64,000 nucleotides of DNA, from the NCBI GenBank assembly GCA_013298775.1, contig JAAFIV010000015.1, positions 31,787-95,786 on the forward strand. Direction: 5' to 3'. This DNA comes from Ignavibacteria bacterium (GTDB taxonomy: Bacteria; Bacteroidota; Ignavibacteria; Kapaibacteriales; UBA4661). The translations under genes and the position numbers were made by a program. Of this stretch, positions 33,711 to 41,771 are shown in pieces. Every line of letters begins with the position of its first letter. Position 1 is the first letter of the stretch. The notes under the pieces were generated by a model. It was not told the DNA's origin. It did no database searches and saw only the letters and a list, made by a program, of their open reading frames with translations.

Positions 33711-33751
33711 AGATGAATGGATTCCTTTATTTTGAATGTGGTTTTTTTATG

Positions 33752-33898
33752 AACTCACCTTACGCACAAGACCCTCACCCAACCCTCTCCCAGAGGGAGA
33801 GGGCTTCAGAGCTGGTCTCCATCAACCCTCGCCCTCTGGGAGAGGGTCTCGCGCAGCGAGGGGTGAGGGCAGCGCGAGGGTGTGCGTAAGGTGAGTTA
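33752..33898. repeat. Family E palindrome (CCCTCTCCCAGAGGGAGAGGG type) within outer arms
   Basis: The inner core contains ACCCTCTCCCAGAGGGAGAG and its counterpart CGCCCTCTGGGAGAGGGTCT, followed by GCGAGGGGTGAGGGC. Outer arms AACTCACCTTACGCACA and TGTGCGTAAGGTGAGTT close the structure. Similar cores lie at 41557-41660 and 45149-45270, each with different outer arms. It occupies the 317-bp gap upstream of yceH along with the next repeat. Confidence 0.8.
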
Positions 33899-33913
33899 TG
33901 AATTGTTTTTTAA

Positions 33914-34003
33914 CACAGATTCCCATGATTTCCATGATGAAGACTGATAAAAAGAAAAATTTCTGAAATCCTCTTCATCATGGAAATCATGGGAATCTGC
34001 GTC
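33914..34003. repeat. Family B hairpin, copy 4
   Basis: CACAGATTCCCATGATTTCC plus ATGATGAAGA pairs with TCTTCATCATGGAAATCATG plus GGAATCTGCG. It is the most complete family B copy. It lies just after the stop of the DUF4175 gene and may serve as its terminator. Confidence 0.8.
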
Positions 34004-34027
34004 CCAAAAAATCAAGCACCAGAACAA

Positions 34028-37000
34028 TTACTGATTCGCGCCCGTCTTCTGCAACGCCTCAAAATACTTGCGAATAAGTGCCTCGTAGTCTTTGGTGTAG
34101 CCTTGTTTCAGATTGCGCAACAGCTCTTGCAGCGCACGATTTTTGCCTTCTTGTGTGGAAAGGTCAATCGCCGTCGGGCTAGTGCGGGCAACGTTTGCAG
34201 AGGTTTTTGCTTCGCGTTGTTTTTCAAAATCCTGTTCGCGTGTGGAGCGCGAAGCATCCAAGAGACGAGATAATATGCGCTCTTGACGGCGTAAGGTTTC
34301 GTCGGTGATATTTCCGCTTTTCAAGTCTTGCACGATTTCCTGCATTTCTTGCGCGAGTTTGTCCAAGCTACCGAGTGCCTTTTTGCCGCCTGTCTGGTTT
34401 TGCTTGTTCAATTCCTCCAACTGCTTGCGAATTGCCTCTTGCTGACCCGCCATGCGTCCTGCTTGCTCGCCGCCCGGCTGCTGACCCTGCCCTTGCTGCT
34501 GCTGCAAGCGTTGTCCGCCTTGACCCTGTTGCTGACCTTGCATCATTTGCTGCATGGCTTGGTTCAAAGCCTGTTGCTGTGCGGCTGCCCGTTGCAAACT
34601 TTCCATAAACCCCGACGACGAGCCTTGTTGCCCCATGCTTTCGCCTTGGTCGCCCTGTTGCCCGTTGCCAGAGCCGTTGCCTTGCATTTGCCCCAACATT
34701 TGCTGCATCTGCGCGGCGGCGCGGTTCATTGCCGACATCGCGCCATTTTGCTGTTGTTGCGCTTGTTGGGCGTTGCGGTCTTCGAGGCTTTGTGTGGCGT
34801 TTTCCATTTGCTGCATTGCTTCGCCCAATTCCTTGCCCATTTCAGGCGTTACCGAGAAGGATTTCTGCGCCAATTCCGCCATGCGACTAATCACGTTTTT
34901 CAAGTCCTGAAGCGCGTTTACTTGGTCTTGCGCTGCGTCGCGGAACTGCGTGGAATTGTAGTCCATATTCTGGCTTTGCTGCTTCAGTTGCTCTTGCCGC
35001 TTCGAGAGTTCGAGCATATTTTGCGTGGCTTTTTGCATCTGCCGCACGGCTTCCTGCTGGACGTTGCGCTGCATTTCCTTTTTCAAATTTTTCATCTGCT
35101 GCGCGAATTTCTGCAAGTTTTGTTGCGCCTTTTGTTGCTGCTTTTGCGCTTGTTGCTGGTCGCCTTTTTGCATTTCTTCTTTCGCGTCCTGCATAGATTT
35201 TTCGGTCTCTTCTTTGTTCATTGCCTCTTGCGCTTTTTTGAGTTCATCCATCGGCATATCGCGCCCGCCTTTTTCTTGGATGTCCTTCATCAGCTTCTCC
35301 AAATCTTGCATTTCCTTATCCATGCTCTGCAAATCTTCCTTCAAACGCTCTTGCTGCTGTGCGAGTTCTTCACGCTTTTGCTTGTCGTTCATGTTGGCGT
35401 TTTGCATTTGCTTCTCAAGGTCGGCTTGCTTTTCTTCAAGCTCCTGTGCGCGTTTGGTGAGTTCGTCGGCTTTCTGATTCGCCTGAACCCGTTGCAAAAT
35501 CTTCATTGTGCGTTCAATGGACTTCTTAAAATCTTCCTCATTGAACTGAAATTTTTGCAATGCTTGTTGCATTTGCTCAGGCTGCATCTGCTCCATTGCG
35601 CGTTGCATTTGCTGCATTGCCTTTTGCAACTCTGGCGCGTTTACTTGCTTCAGGAGCTTTTGAACCTCCATGTATTGCTTCAGCGTTTCGGGCGAAATCG
35701 TCTGATTTTGCTGCAATTTGTCGGTCATCTGCTCCAACTGCTTTTGCACATCTTCCACGCGCTTTTGGAAATCTTCCTGCTTTTTCAAAAGGTCTTCCAA
35801 ACGCTTTTTTTCTTTCCAATCAGCTTGTGGTTTTTCCTGTTGTTTGCGCAGTTCGCGGCTTACTTCCTCCGCTTCACGTTTCATCTGCTCGGATTCTTTC
35901 AGGATTTTTTGCAATTCTTTTTGCGCAATATCCTGCGTTTTATCCGCTTCTTTGAAAATTTCATCCAACGACGGCAAACGCGCCGTCATTACTTGTGTGC
36001 GGGCGGATTTCGGTCCCGTTACCACGTCGTTATCCGTGATTTGCACGAAAAATTCAAACTTGTCCGCTGGTGCGATGCCGAGCTTGTTCAAATCCCACAA
36101 ATACGGCACTTCGGCGGCTTTATCCATCGGCGTGGAGAGGCGCAGCACGGCGAAATCTTTCTGCGGTGGCGAATAGCGCGATTCCGTGCGGCGATAGTGC
36201 AAGGTCATGGCAGAAAAGCCATAATCATCGCTCACGGTGAATTTCATTGGTAATAGCGCAGATTCCGTCAATTCCGCATCACCACTGGGCTGAAGCATGG
36301 TGATAGACGGCATTCCATCCGACAGCGCAAGCACGGAATAGCGAATCGGATTTTCGTTTTGTTCGCCCGCAAGGTCGGTAACGCGGAGAAAATACTCGCC
36401 GTTAAAATTGACCGCGAAGCCGCCTGTTGCTCGGCGGTCATTATCAGATTTTACCGAAAGCGGCACAAATGCTGTATCTACACGAGTAGAATCATTGCCG
36501 CGCCGCTTCAATAGCACTATCTGTGCGGCTTTCAAGGATTTGCTGGATAAAACCGACAATTCCACGCGCGACCCCGCAACGCTCATCACCGAAGCCGTGT
36601 TTTCATCAAGGCTGCGCGGCGGATTTTTGGTGTAGCTTGGCGGAATCACATTACCCGTGAGCGAGCGAATATCGGGCTTATCCACGACAGTTATGCGCCC
36701 CGTTGCAGAGCGCACAAAATCTATGTACCAAGGCACTTCGGCGTAAAATTCCACGCCGCGCTTGACCGATGGAACTTCGTAGCGAAATACGCCCGCAGAA
36801 TCGGCGCGAAGCGTGAAGGAATCGAAGGTTTCCTGCCCTTCGCTTGTTGCTACGCCATTTGCGTCCGTCATGCGCTCGCGGACGCGCAGCGTGATTTCCG
36901 TTGGTGGAGCGTATTTTGCAACCTCGCTATTGGGCTTCGTGAAAACGCGAATCTCAGCATTTGCGCCGCGTACAATCTTTTCTTCCAATGGCGCAATTTC

Positions 37001-37618
37001 CAAAACAAACGGCGCGGGCGGAATAAACGACTGCGAAAAATAGCGCAAACGCTTCAACGCAGAACCCATACCGCTTGGAAACACGGTAAACATCAGTGCC
37101 GCGAGCGCGACAACGCCGCCAAAGAGCATGAGTGCGCGTTTGCGAGGTTCTTCGTTTACAATCGCGGTGAAATCGAGCGTTTCCGCTTTTGTGCCGATTG
37201 TACCGAAACTTGCTAAGGCTAATTCCTGCGAACCAAGTATTTGTGCGCCTCCTGAGTGAGAGCGATACAACTGAAGCGCATTCAAGAGTTTATCGCCAAG
37301 GTCGGGAAAGGCATTGCCCACGCGGAGTGCGATTTCTTCTTCGGTTTGTTTTTTCTTTATGCCAAGCGCGACGGCAAGCGGGTTTCCAGCAAAATACCAC
37401 AAAGCAGCAAGCGTTCCCACGCCCCAAACCGCAACCATGCTTGTCCGCGAGGCAACGCCCGAAAACGCAAGTGCCTCAATGCCCGTCAAAACAAGCAACA
37501 ACGCCAGCGAACACGCCACCGCCAGCAGTAAGCCCGATGTCAGCGATATGTTCAATTCCTTCGTGCGCGTGCTGAGAAGCCGCTCGCGGAGCGTGTTGTA
37601 GAGAGCTTGGTAATTCAT
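34028..37618 (-). CDS. DUF4175 family membrane protein with long Gln-rich coiled coil
   Basis: 1196 residues. Two or three N-terminal membrane helices (LLLAVACSLALLLVLTGIEA, MVAVWGVGTLAALWYFAG, ALMLFGGVVALAALMFTVFP) are followed by beta-rich domains of about 190-540 resembling the DUF4175 extracellular part (for example GNVIPPSYTKNPPRSLDE). From about 560 to 1080 is an extraordinary Gln, Lys, Glu and Met-rich helical region (QKELQKILKESEQMKREAEE and long QQ runs), then a helical end. The family is typical of Bacteroidota and relatives and its function is unknown. It follows the Rpn-type gene by 41 bases and fabZ upstream of that, so the three may share a transcript. Confidence 0.85.
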   Translation of the reverse strand: MNYQALYNTLRERLLSTRTKELNISLTSGLLLAVACSLALLLVLTGIEALAFSGVASRTSMVAVWGVGTLAALWYFAGNPLAVALGIKKKQTEEEIALRVGNAFPDLGDKLLNALQLYRSHSGGAQILGSQELALASFGTIGTKAETLDFTAIVNEEPRKRALMLFGGVVALAALMFTVFPSGMGSALKRLRYFSQSFIPPAPFVLEIAPLEEKIVRGANAEIRVFTKPNSEVAKYAPPTEITLRVRERMTDANGVATSEGQETFDSFTLRADSAGVFRYEVPSVKRGVEFYAEVPWYIDFVRSATGRITVVDKPDIRSLTGNVIPPSYTKNPPRSLDENTASVMSVAGSRVELSVLSSKSLKAAQIVLLKRRGNDSTRVDTAFVPLSVKSDNDRRATGGFAVNFNGEYFLRVTDLAGEQNENPIRYSVLALSDGMPSITMLQPSGDAELTESALLPMKFTVSDDYGFSAMTLHYRRTESRYSPPQKDFAVLRLSTPMDKAAEVPYLWDLNKLGIAPADKFEFFVQITDNDVVTGPKSARTQVMTARLPSLDEIFKEADKTQDIAQKELQKILKESEQMKREAEEVSRELRKQQEKPQADWKEKKRLEDLLKKQEDFQKRVEDVQKQLEQMTDKLQQNQTISPETLKQYMEVQKLLKQVNAPELQKAMQQMQRAMEQMQPEQMQQALQKFQFNEEDFKKSIERTMKILQRVQANQKADELTKRAQELEEKQADLEKQMQNANMNDKQKREELAQQQERLKEDLQSMDKEMQDLEKLMKDIQEKGGRDMPMDELKKAQEAMNKEETEKSMQDAKEEMQKGDQQQAQKQQQKAQQNLQKFAQQMKNLKKEMQRNVQQEAVRQMQKATQNMLELSKRQEQLKQQSQNMDYNSTQFRDAAQDQVNALQDLKNVISRMAELAQKSFSVTPEMGKELGEAMQQMENATQSLEDRNAQQAQQQQNGAMSAMNRAAAQMQQMLGQMQGNGSGNGQQGDQGESMGQQGSSSGFMESLQRAAAQQQALNQAMQQMMQGQQQGQGGQRLQQQQGQGQQPGGEQAGRMAGQQEAIRKQLEELNKQNQTGGKKALGSLDKLAQEMQEIVQDLKSGNITDETLRRQERILSRLLDASRSTREQDFEKQREAKTSANVARTSPTAIDLSTQEGKNRALQELLRNLKQGYTKDYEALIRKYFEALQKTGANQ

Positions 37619-37659
37619 TGTTTTTGAGAAATTGTACGTGTCTGATTCTGTGATAGATG

Positions 37660-38577
37660 CTAGGCTTTTGTACGTTTTTTTGTGCTGCGCGGTTTCGCTT
37701 TCGGGTGATGTTTTGCGCGAAGGTCTTTCACTTCTTCAACCGAAAGTCCTGTTTTTTGACTAATTGTTTCATCGTCTAAAACATCCAATAAGTTTGTGGC
37801 TATTGTTACTGCCGCCTCTTTTGCTCCCTGCTCTACACCTTGTTTCAAGCCCTCTTCTAGCCCTTGCTTCGTCGCTTTCACAATCGCATTTCGCTGGTCA
37901 TGGATGTAGATTTCCTTCCGCTCTTGGATTTCCAATTCCTTTTTCGTCAAGTTTGCTTCTTTCGCCGTTTCAAATGCCTTGTTGATTTCCTTCACTTTCT
38001 TGAGCGACGCGGGAACAACACTCACATCCTTCGCATGGCGCAAGAAATACAGCCATTTATCCGCCAATGTTGCCAATTCTTCCAAACTCGCCGTGAACTT
38101 TGGCAATTCCACAAACACCAATTCCACATCGTACATCGGATAATCCACCAAAAGGTCTTTTTCCTTCAGCATATAGCGCGAAACGTGCTGCGGATACTGC
38201 TCAAACATCACAAAATCCGTGATGGTGAGCGCGATAACGGGATTCAGTGCGGAATAATCCTCACCAAGCGGCAACTGCGATGAATACGTCTTTGCAGCAT
38301 TGTACAAAATCCGCTTTTCAAAACCTTCTACGTTCAGCACTTGCATTTCGATTATCACCGTTGTCCCATTTTGCAAGACTGCGCGAACATCCACAAAGGT
38401 ATCTTTCATGCCACGTATTTGCGGCACGAGATAGGGGTCAAGAATCTCTAGCGATTGGATTTCCTTGCGTCCGTTATAGACAAGCGCGTTCAGGAACGAT
38501 ATCAGTACATCTTTGCTCTTGTTCGAGCCGAAAATGCGCTTGAAAGCGAAGTCCGTGCGGGGATTGATGAATTGCAT
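37660..38577 (-). CDS. Rpn-family recombination-promoting nuclease / PD-(D/E)XK transposase-like protein
   Basis: 305 residues. The opening MQFINPRTDFAFKRIFGSNK is the family hallmark, followed by ILDPYLVPQ, the nuclease core FVDVRAVLQNGTTVIIEMQV (Asp, then Glu-x-Gln) and KRILYNAAKTYSSQLPLGED. The C terminus has the usual Gly/Glu repeats (GLEEGLKQGVEQGAKEAA) and a basic end (KPRSTKKRTKA). Such proteins nick or cut DNA and promote RecA-independent recombination in E. coli; they are often multi-copy and mobile. Here it lies 11 bases after fabZ on the same strand, an unusual place for a nuclease. No terminal repeats bound it. Confidence 0.88.
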   Translation of the reverse strand: MQFINPRTDFAFKRIFGSNKSKDVLISFLNALVYNGRKEIQSLEILDPYLVPQIRGMKDTFVDVRAVLQNGTTVIIEMQVLNVEGFEKRILYNAAKTYSSQLPLGEDYSALNPVIALTITDFVMFEQYPQHVSRYMLKEKDLLVDYPMYDVELVFVELPKFTASLEELATLADKWLYFLRHAKDVSVVPASLKKVKEINKAFETAKEANLTKKELEIQERKEIYIHDQRNAIVKATKQGLEEGLKQGVEQGAKEAAVTIATNLLDVLDDETISQKTGLSVEEVKDLRAKHHPKAKPRSTKKRTKA

Positions 38578-38588
38578 AATGAGAAAAA

Positions 38589-39047
38589 TTATTTATCAAC
38601 GATTGCCGCCATAAGTTCTGCCTCTGCCACAAGAACATCATCCACAAATGCCTTACCTTCCATCGTGAATGTTCCTAAACGCTGACGGAGCATTTTCACT
38701 TGAAAGACCAGTTTATCGCCCGGAACGACGGGTTTGCGGAACTTTGCATTGTTAATTCCCATGAACAACACGAGCTTTTCTTTCACCACGCCGTTTGCGT
38801 CGGGCGTAGAAAATGCGGGCGAGTTCAGGAGCAGCAAACCGCCTGTTTGCGCCATTGCTTCGATAATCAGAACGCCAGGCATAATCGGCCGTCCGGGAAA
38901 ATGTCCGTTGAAAAACTGCTCGTTGATAGTAACGTTTTTGTAGCCCGTGATGGTCTGCGTTTCTTGGTTTACGTCCGTAATTCTATCCACCAGCAAAAAC
39001 GGGTAACGGTGCGGGAGAGCCGCCATAATTTGGTTAATGTCCATCAT
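38589..39047 (-). CDS. fabZ: 3-hydroxyacyl-ACP dehydratase FabZ
   Basis: 152 residues, normal for FabZ. MMDINQIMAALPHRYPFLLV carries the substrate-tunnel region. The catalytic His and Glu occur in FNGHFPGRPIMPGVLIIEAM, the standard dehydratase motif. The end (LGTFTMEGKAFVDDVLVAEA) fits too. It removes water from 3-hydroxyacyl-ACP in fatty acid elongation and lipid A precursor synthesis. The start is one of two adjacent ATGs at 39047 and 39044; the frame runs on to 39146 but through repeat DNA. In many Bacteroidota FabZ is fused to LpxC; here it stands alone, downstream of murF and upstream of an Rpn nuclease gene. Confidence 0.95.
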   Translation of the reverse strand: MMDINQIMAALPHRYPFLLVDRITDVNQETQTITGYKNVTINEQFFNGHFPGRPIMPGVLIIEAMAQTGGLLLLNSPAFSTPDANGVVKEKLVLFMGINNAKFRKPVVPGDKLVFQVKMLRQRLGTFTMEGKAFVDDVLVAEAELMAAIVDK

Positions 39048-39089
39048 ACATTGTTGCAAAAAATGTAAGGAAAATGGTTGTATTTCTAT

Positions 39090-39207
39090 CCCGTCCGACG
39101 GCTGAGGAGTGTATGAACGCTGCCGTCGCACGGGTTTCACGGTCATGATTGAACGTGTTATTTTCGGGAAACCCGTTCTACCGTTCAGAAACGGTAGGAC
39201 GGGAAGA
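39090..39207. repeat. Family F element
   Basis: CCCGTCCGACGGCTGAGGAG with GAACGCTGCCGTCGCACGG (39090-39133) is related in reverse to 41705-41752. GAAACCCGTTCTACCGTTCA plus ACGGTAGGACGGGAAGA (39168-39207) matches the interior of the element at 7466-7507. The sequence between murF and fabZ is thus a mixture of two hairpins, and may split the two genes into separate transcripts. Confidence 0.7.
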
Positions 39208-39233
39208 GGTAAAAAATGGAGGCAATTTTACAA

Positions 39234-40730
39234 TCAATTATCGCTTGTAAGCCGCTCTATAACTTGTTCCAACTTCATACCACGCGAACCTTTGATGAGA
39301 ACAATATCGCCCTCGTGCAGAACAGCGTGTAAAGCCTCAACACAAGCAGCAATATTATCAGCAAACTGCACCGAAGAGCGTACAGATGCTTGGTTAAGTG
39401 TATCAAACGCAATACGCATTTCTTCACCCAAGAGTATGACAAAATCAAGCCATGATGCGGCATACAGCTCTTTCACGCAGCGCAAATGTTCCTCGCGGGC
39501 AGAATCGCCGAGTTCGCGCATATCGCCCAGAACCGCGATTTTACGCTGCTTTGCGTGTGCTTTTGGTAAAGTGCGGAGCGTGGTCAAAGCGGCTTCCATT
39601 GAGGTTGGATTGGCGTTGTAGCAGTCGTTCAGCAGCGTGATTTCTCGTCCTTGCGTTTTCAATTTTTCGACAACCATGCGCCCGTACCCCGCATCAGAGC
39701 TTGTTGGAACAAAGCTGCGCAGTGCCGAAACAATATTACCCAAGCTCACGCCGAGCGAACACCCGACTGCCGCCGCCGCAAGGGCGTTTTGTGCCATCGT
39801 CATGCCGACAATACGAAGCTGCACATCAGCCGTAGCGCGTTGTTTGCCAAGTTTATAGGCAAAACGCATCACGGGTTCGCCGCTTGCGCTCAGTTGCACG
39901 GATGCCGATAAATCTGCCTTGCGCTCCGAGCGCGGCGCGAGCGAATACGAGCATTGCGAGGGCAAATACGCGGCTTGTTTGCGCAAACGCTCGTCGTCGA
40001 GATTCAAAATACCTGTGCCGCCTGTTTGCTCTAAGTAGCGGAAAAGCTCGGTTTCTTCGCGTTCTACGCCATCCAAATCAATCAGTTTTTCTAAATGCTC
40101 TTTGCCAATATTCGTGATAATACCATGCGTTGGAGCAACAATATTCGATAAAATCTCAATTTCGCCCGGCTCATTTGTGCCAATTTCCACAACAGCTGCT
40201 GTGTGGGATTCCTCCAAACGCAAGAGCGTAAGCGGTACACCGACTTGATTGTTGAAATTTCCTTCGGTTTTCAAAACGGTGTAATCACGCTCCAACACGC
40301 ATGAAATCAGCTCTTTCGTGGTGGTTTTTCCCGCCGCGCCCGCGACGGCAACCATCGGAATTTCAAACCGACATCGGTGAAAATGCGCTAGTGCGCCGAG
40401 CGCGTGAAGCGTGTTCGGAACAGCGATGTAGGGCGCATCAAGACTGGGTTTTGTTGCTAAAAATGATTCATTGACCACGAGCAAGGACGCGCCTTTCTGC
40501 ACGGCTTCGGCAAGAAGCGAATGGGCATCAAACCGCTCTCCCACAAGCGCGACGAAGATATTTCCTTTGTGCAAAGAGCGCGTATCAGTAGAAACTCCCG
40601 TAGTAGCAAGATTCTTTGGAAGGCTTGCCATTACTTGTGTTCCAACTTGTGTTCCTACTTGTGTTCCAAAGATCTCAGCAAGATTGTTGCGCGTGAAAGA
40701 AGCCGTATTCTGTGGGGGGAAATTGCTCAT
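39234..40730 (-). CDS. murF: UDP-N-acetylmuramoyl-tripeptide--D-alanyl-D-alanine ligase MurF
   Basis: 498 residues from the ATG at 40730. Mur ligase features: GVSTDTRSLHKGNIFVALVG in the uridine-binding domain, the ATP loop VAVAGAAGKTTTKELIS, TEGNFNNQVGVPLTLLRLEE, EIGTNEPGEIEIL, and CYNANPTSMEAALTTLRTLP in the C-terminal domain. The P-loop has GAAGKTTTK where GTNGKT is common. It adds D-Ala-D-Ala to the peptidoglycan precursor. It is not in a division-cell wall cluster. Near the N terminus, three 12-base repeats at 40633-40668 encode TQVGTQVGTQV, a repeat-length variation of the kind made by slippage. The frame extends to 40772 but lacks a better start. Confidence 0.93.
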   Translation of the reverse strand: MSNFPPQNTASFTRNNLAEIFGTQVGTQVGTQVMASLPKNLATTGVSTDTRSLHKGNIFVALVGERFDAHSLLAEAVQKGASLLVVNESFLATKPSLDAPYIAVPNTLHALGALAHFHRCRFEIPMVAVAGAAGKTTTKELISCVLERDYTVLKTEGNFNNQVGVPLTLLRLEESHTAAVVEIGTNEPGEIEILSNIVAPTHGIITNIGKEHLEKLIDLDGVEREETELFRYLEQTGGTGILNLDDERLRKQAAYLPSQCSYSLAPRSERKADLSASVQLSASGEPVMRFAYKLGKQRATADVQLRIVGMTMAQNALAAAAVGCSLGVSLGNIVSALRSFVPTSSDAGYGRMVVEKLKTQGREITLLNDCYNANPTSMEAALTTLRTLPKAHAKQRKIAVLGDMRELGDSAREEHLRCVKELYAASWLDFVILLGEEMRIAFDTLNQASVRSSVQFADNIAACVEALHAVLHEGDIVLIKGSRGMKLEQVIERLTSDN

Positions 40731-40830
40731 GTCGTCATTGCGTTGGTGAGGGATAGTTGGCAAAGCCAGCATTCATCTGGGGTAGCGCGTAAGACTCCTG
40801 TCTGCGCCATTTGCGAAAGTCCTGATACAA

Positions 40831-41454
40831 TCAAGACTTTTCGGCAGTTGCCGTTTGCTCGGTACCGAAGTCAATAATGCTAGTTTGTTCAGGATATTTT
40901 GCGGTTTTGTCGGCATAAAAATCGCGGAGTTTTTGCACGTCCTCGCTGATATTGCCAGAAGGAATAAAGCTGATTCCTACGCCGCCTTCTTTCTTTTTGT
41001 AGTTCACAAACCCGCAGACAATCGGCACTTGTGCGCCAAGTGCGACGTAGTAAAATCCTGTTTTCCATCGGTCTGTTTTGCTGCGTGTGCCTTCGGCGGG
41101 GATAATCAAGCCAAGGCGTTCCGAGTTCAAGAGTAGTTCTACGGTGCTTTCCACGTAGTTATTGCGGCGGCTTCTGTCCACGCCAATTCCGCCCAACGCC
41201 CGCATGATTCCACCAAAGGGGAAACGGAAAATTTGTTTTTTGCCAACCCATTTTACGCTCATTCCCAAATCGGCGGACAGCAAAACGGCGAAGAGAAAAT
41301 CCCAATTCGTCGTGTGCGGCGCGGCGATAATCACGAAGCGCGGCGCATCGGGCGGCGTTCCAAGCGTCTTCCAGCCCATTAGCGACAACGCAAAACGAGC
41401 GCATTTCTGGACAAAGGTTCTTTGTTTGGGAGAAGTTTGTGAAGAAATTTGCAT
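40831..41454 (-). CDS. Lysophospholipid/glycerophosphate acyltransferase (PlsC-like) family protein
   Basis: 207 residues. The acyltransferase block I is FVIIAAPHTTNWDFLFAVLL (H-x4-D form, HTTNWD), followed by KQIFRFPFGGIMRALGGIGV with VDRSRR (block II), and LIIPAEGTRSKTDRWKTGFY (block III, E-G-T-R-S). These place it among short PlsC-like enzymes that acylate lysophospholipid or glycerophosphate at the membrane. The start ATG at 41454 is preferred to one at 41478 on position only. It lies 100 bases upstream of the murF start on the same strand. The acyl donor and acceptor are not known. Confidence 0.85.
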   Translation of the reverse strand: MQISSQTSPKQRTFVQKCARFALSLMGWKTLGTPPDAPRFVIIAAPHTTNWDFLFAVLLSADLGMSVKWVGKKQIFRFPFGGIMRALGGIGVDRSRRNNYVESTVELLLNSERLGLIIPAEGTRSKTDRWKTGFYYVALGAQVPIVCGFVNYKKKEGGVGISFIPSGNISEDVQKLRDFYADKTAKYPEQTSIIDFGTEQTATAEKS

Positions 41455-41529
41455 GATATTTTGGAGAGTGAATGTCAAAGAAAATAGGTGAAAAATTTTA
41501 GTAGGTCGTCAGGTATTATCTCGTCGGGT

Positions 41530-41752
41530 GGCAGGGCTGTTAAGTTCTCGTGTTTTCCCTCATCCCAACCCTTCTCCCAGAGGGAGAAGGGCAAGATACA
41601 GAGCCACCTCTTCACCCTCGCCCTCTGGGAGAGGGTCGCTCGCAGAGCGGGGTGAGGGCAGAACTTAACAGCCCTGCCGTCCGGCGGGTGCTTTACAAAC
41701 GACTCACCCGCCGGACGGCAGCGTTCACGCGCCCCTCAGCCGCCCGACGGGA
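41530..41752. repeat. Nested family E and family F palindromes
   Basis: GGCAGGGCTGTTAAGTTCT (41530-41548) pairs perfectly with its complement at 41660-41678, enclosing a family E core (CCCAGAGGGAGAAGGG...). Directly adjoining, GCCGTCCGGCGGGTG (41676-41690) pairs with CACCCGCCGGACGGC (41705-41719). A related family F arm follows to 41752. The region fills most of the gap and probably ends transcription of the gene on its right. Confidence 0.75.
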
Positions 41753-41771
41753 AGAAAATCAGTCGCCAGCA

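Noticed and set aside
34328..36253. 641-codon plus-strand frame inside the DUF4175 gene
   Set aside because: It is the antisense of the Gln/Lys/Glu-rich coiled-coil coding region, which gives a long artificial Leu/His-rich frame.
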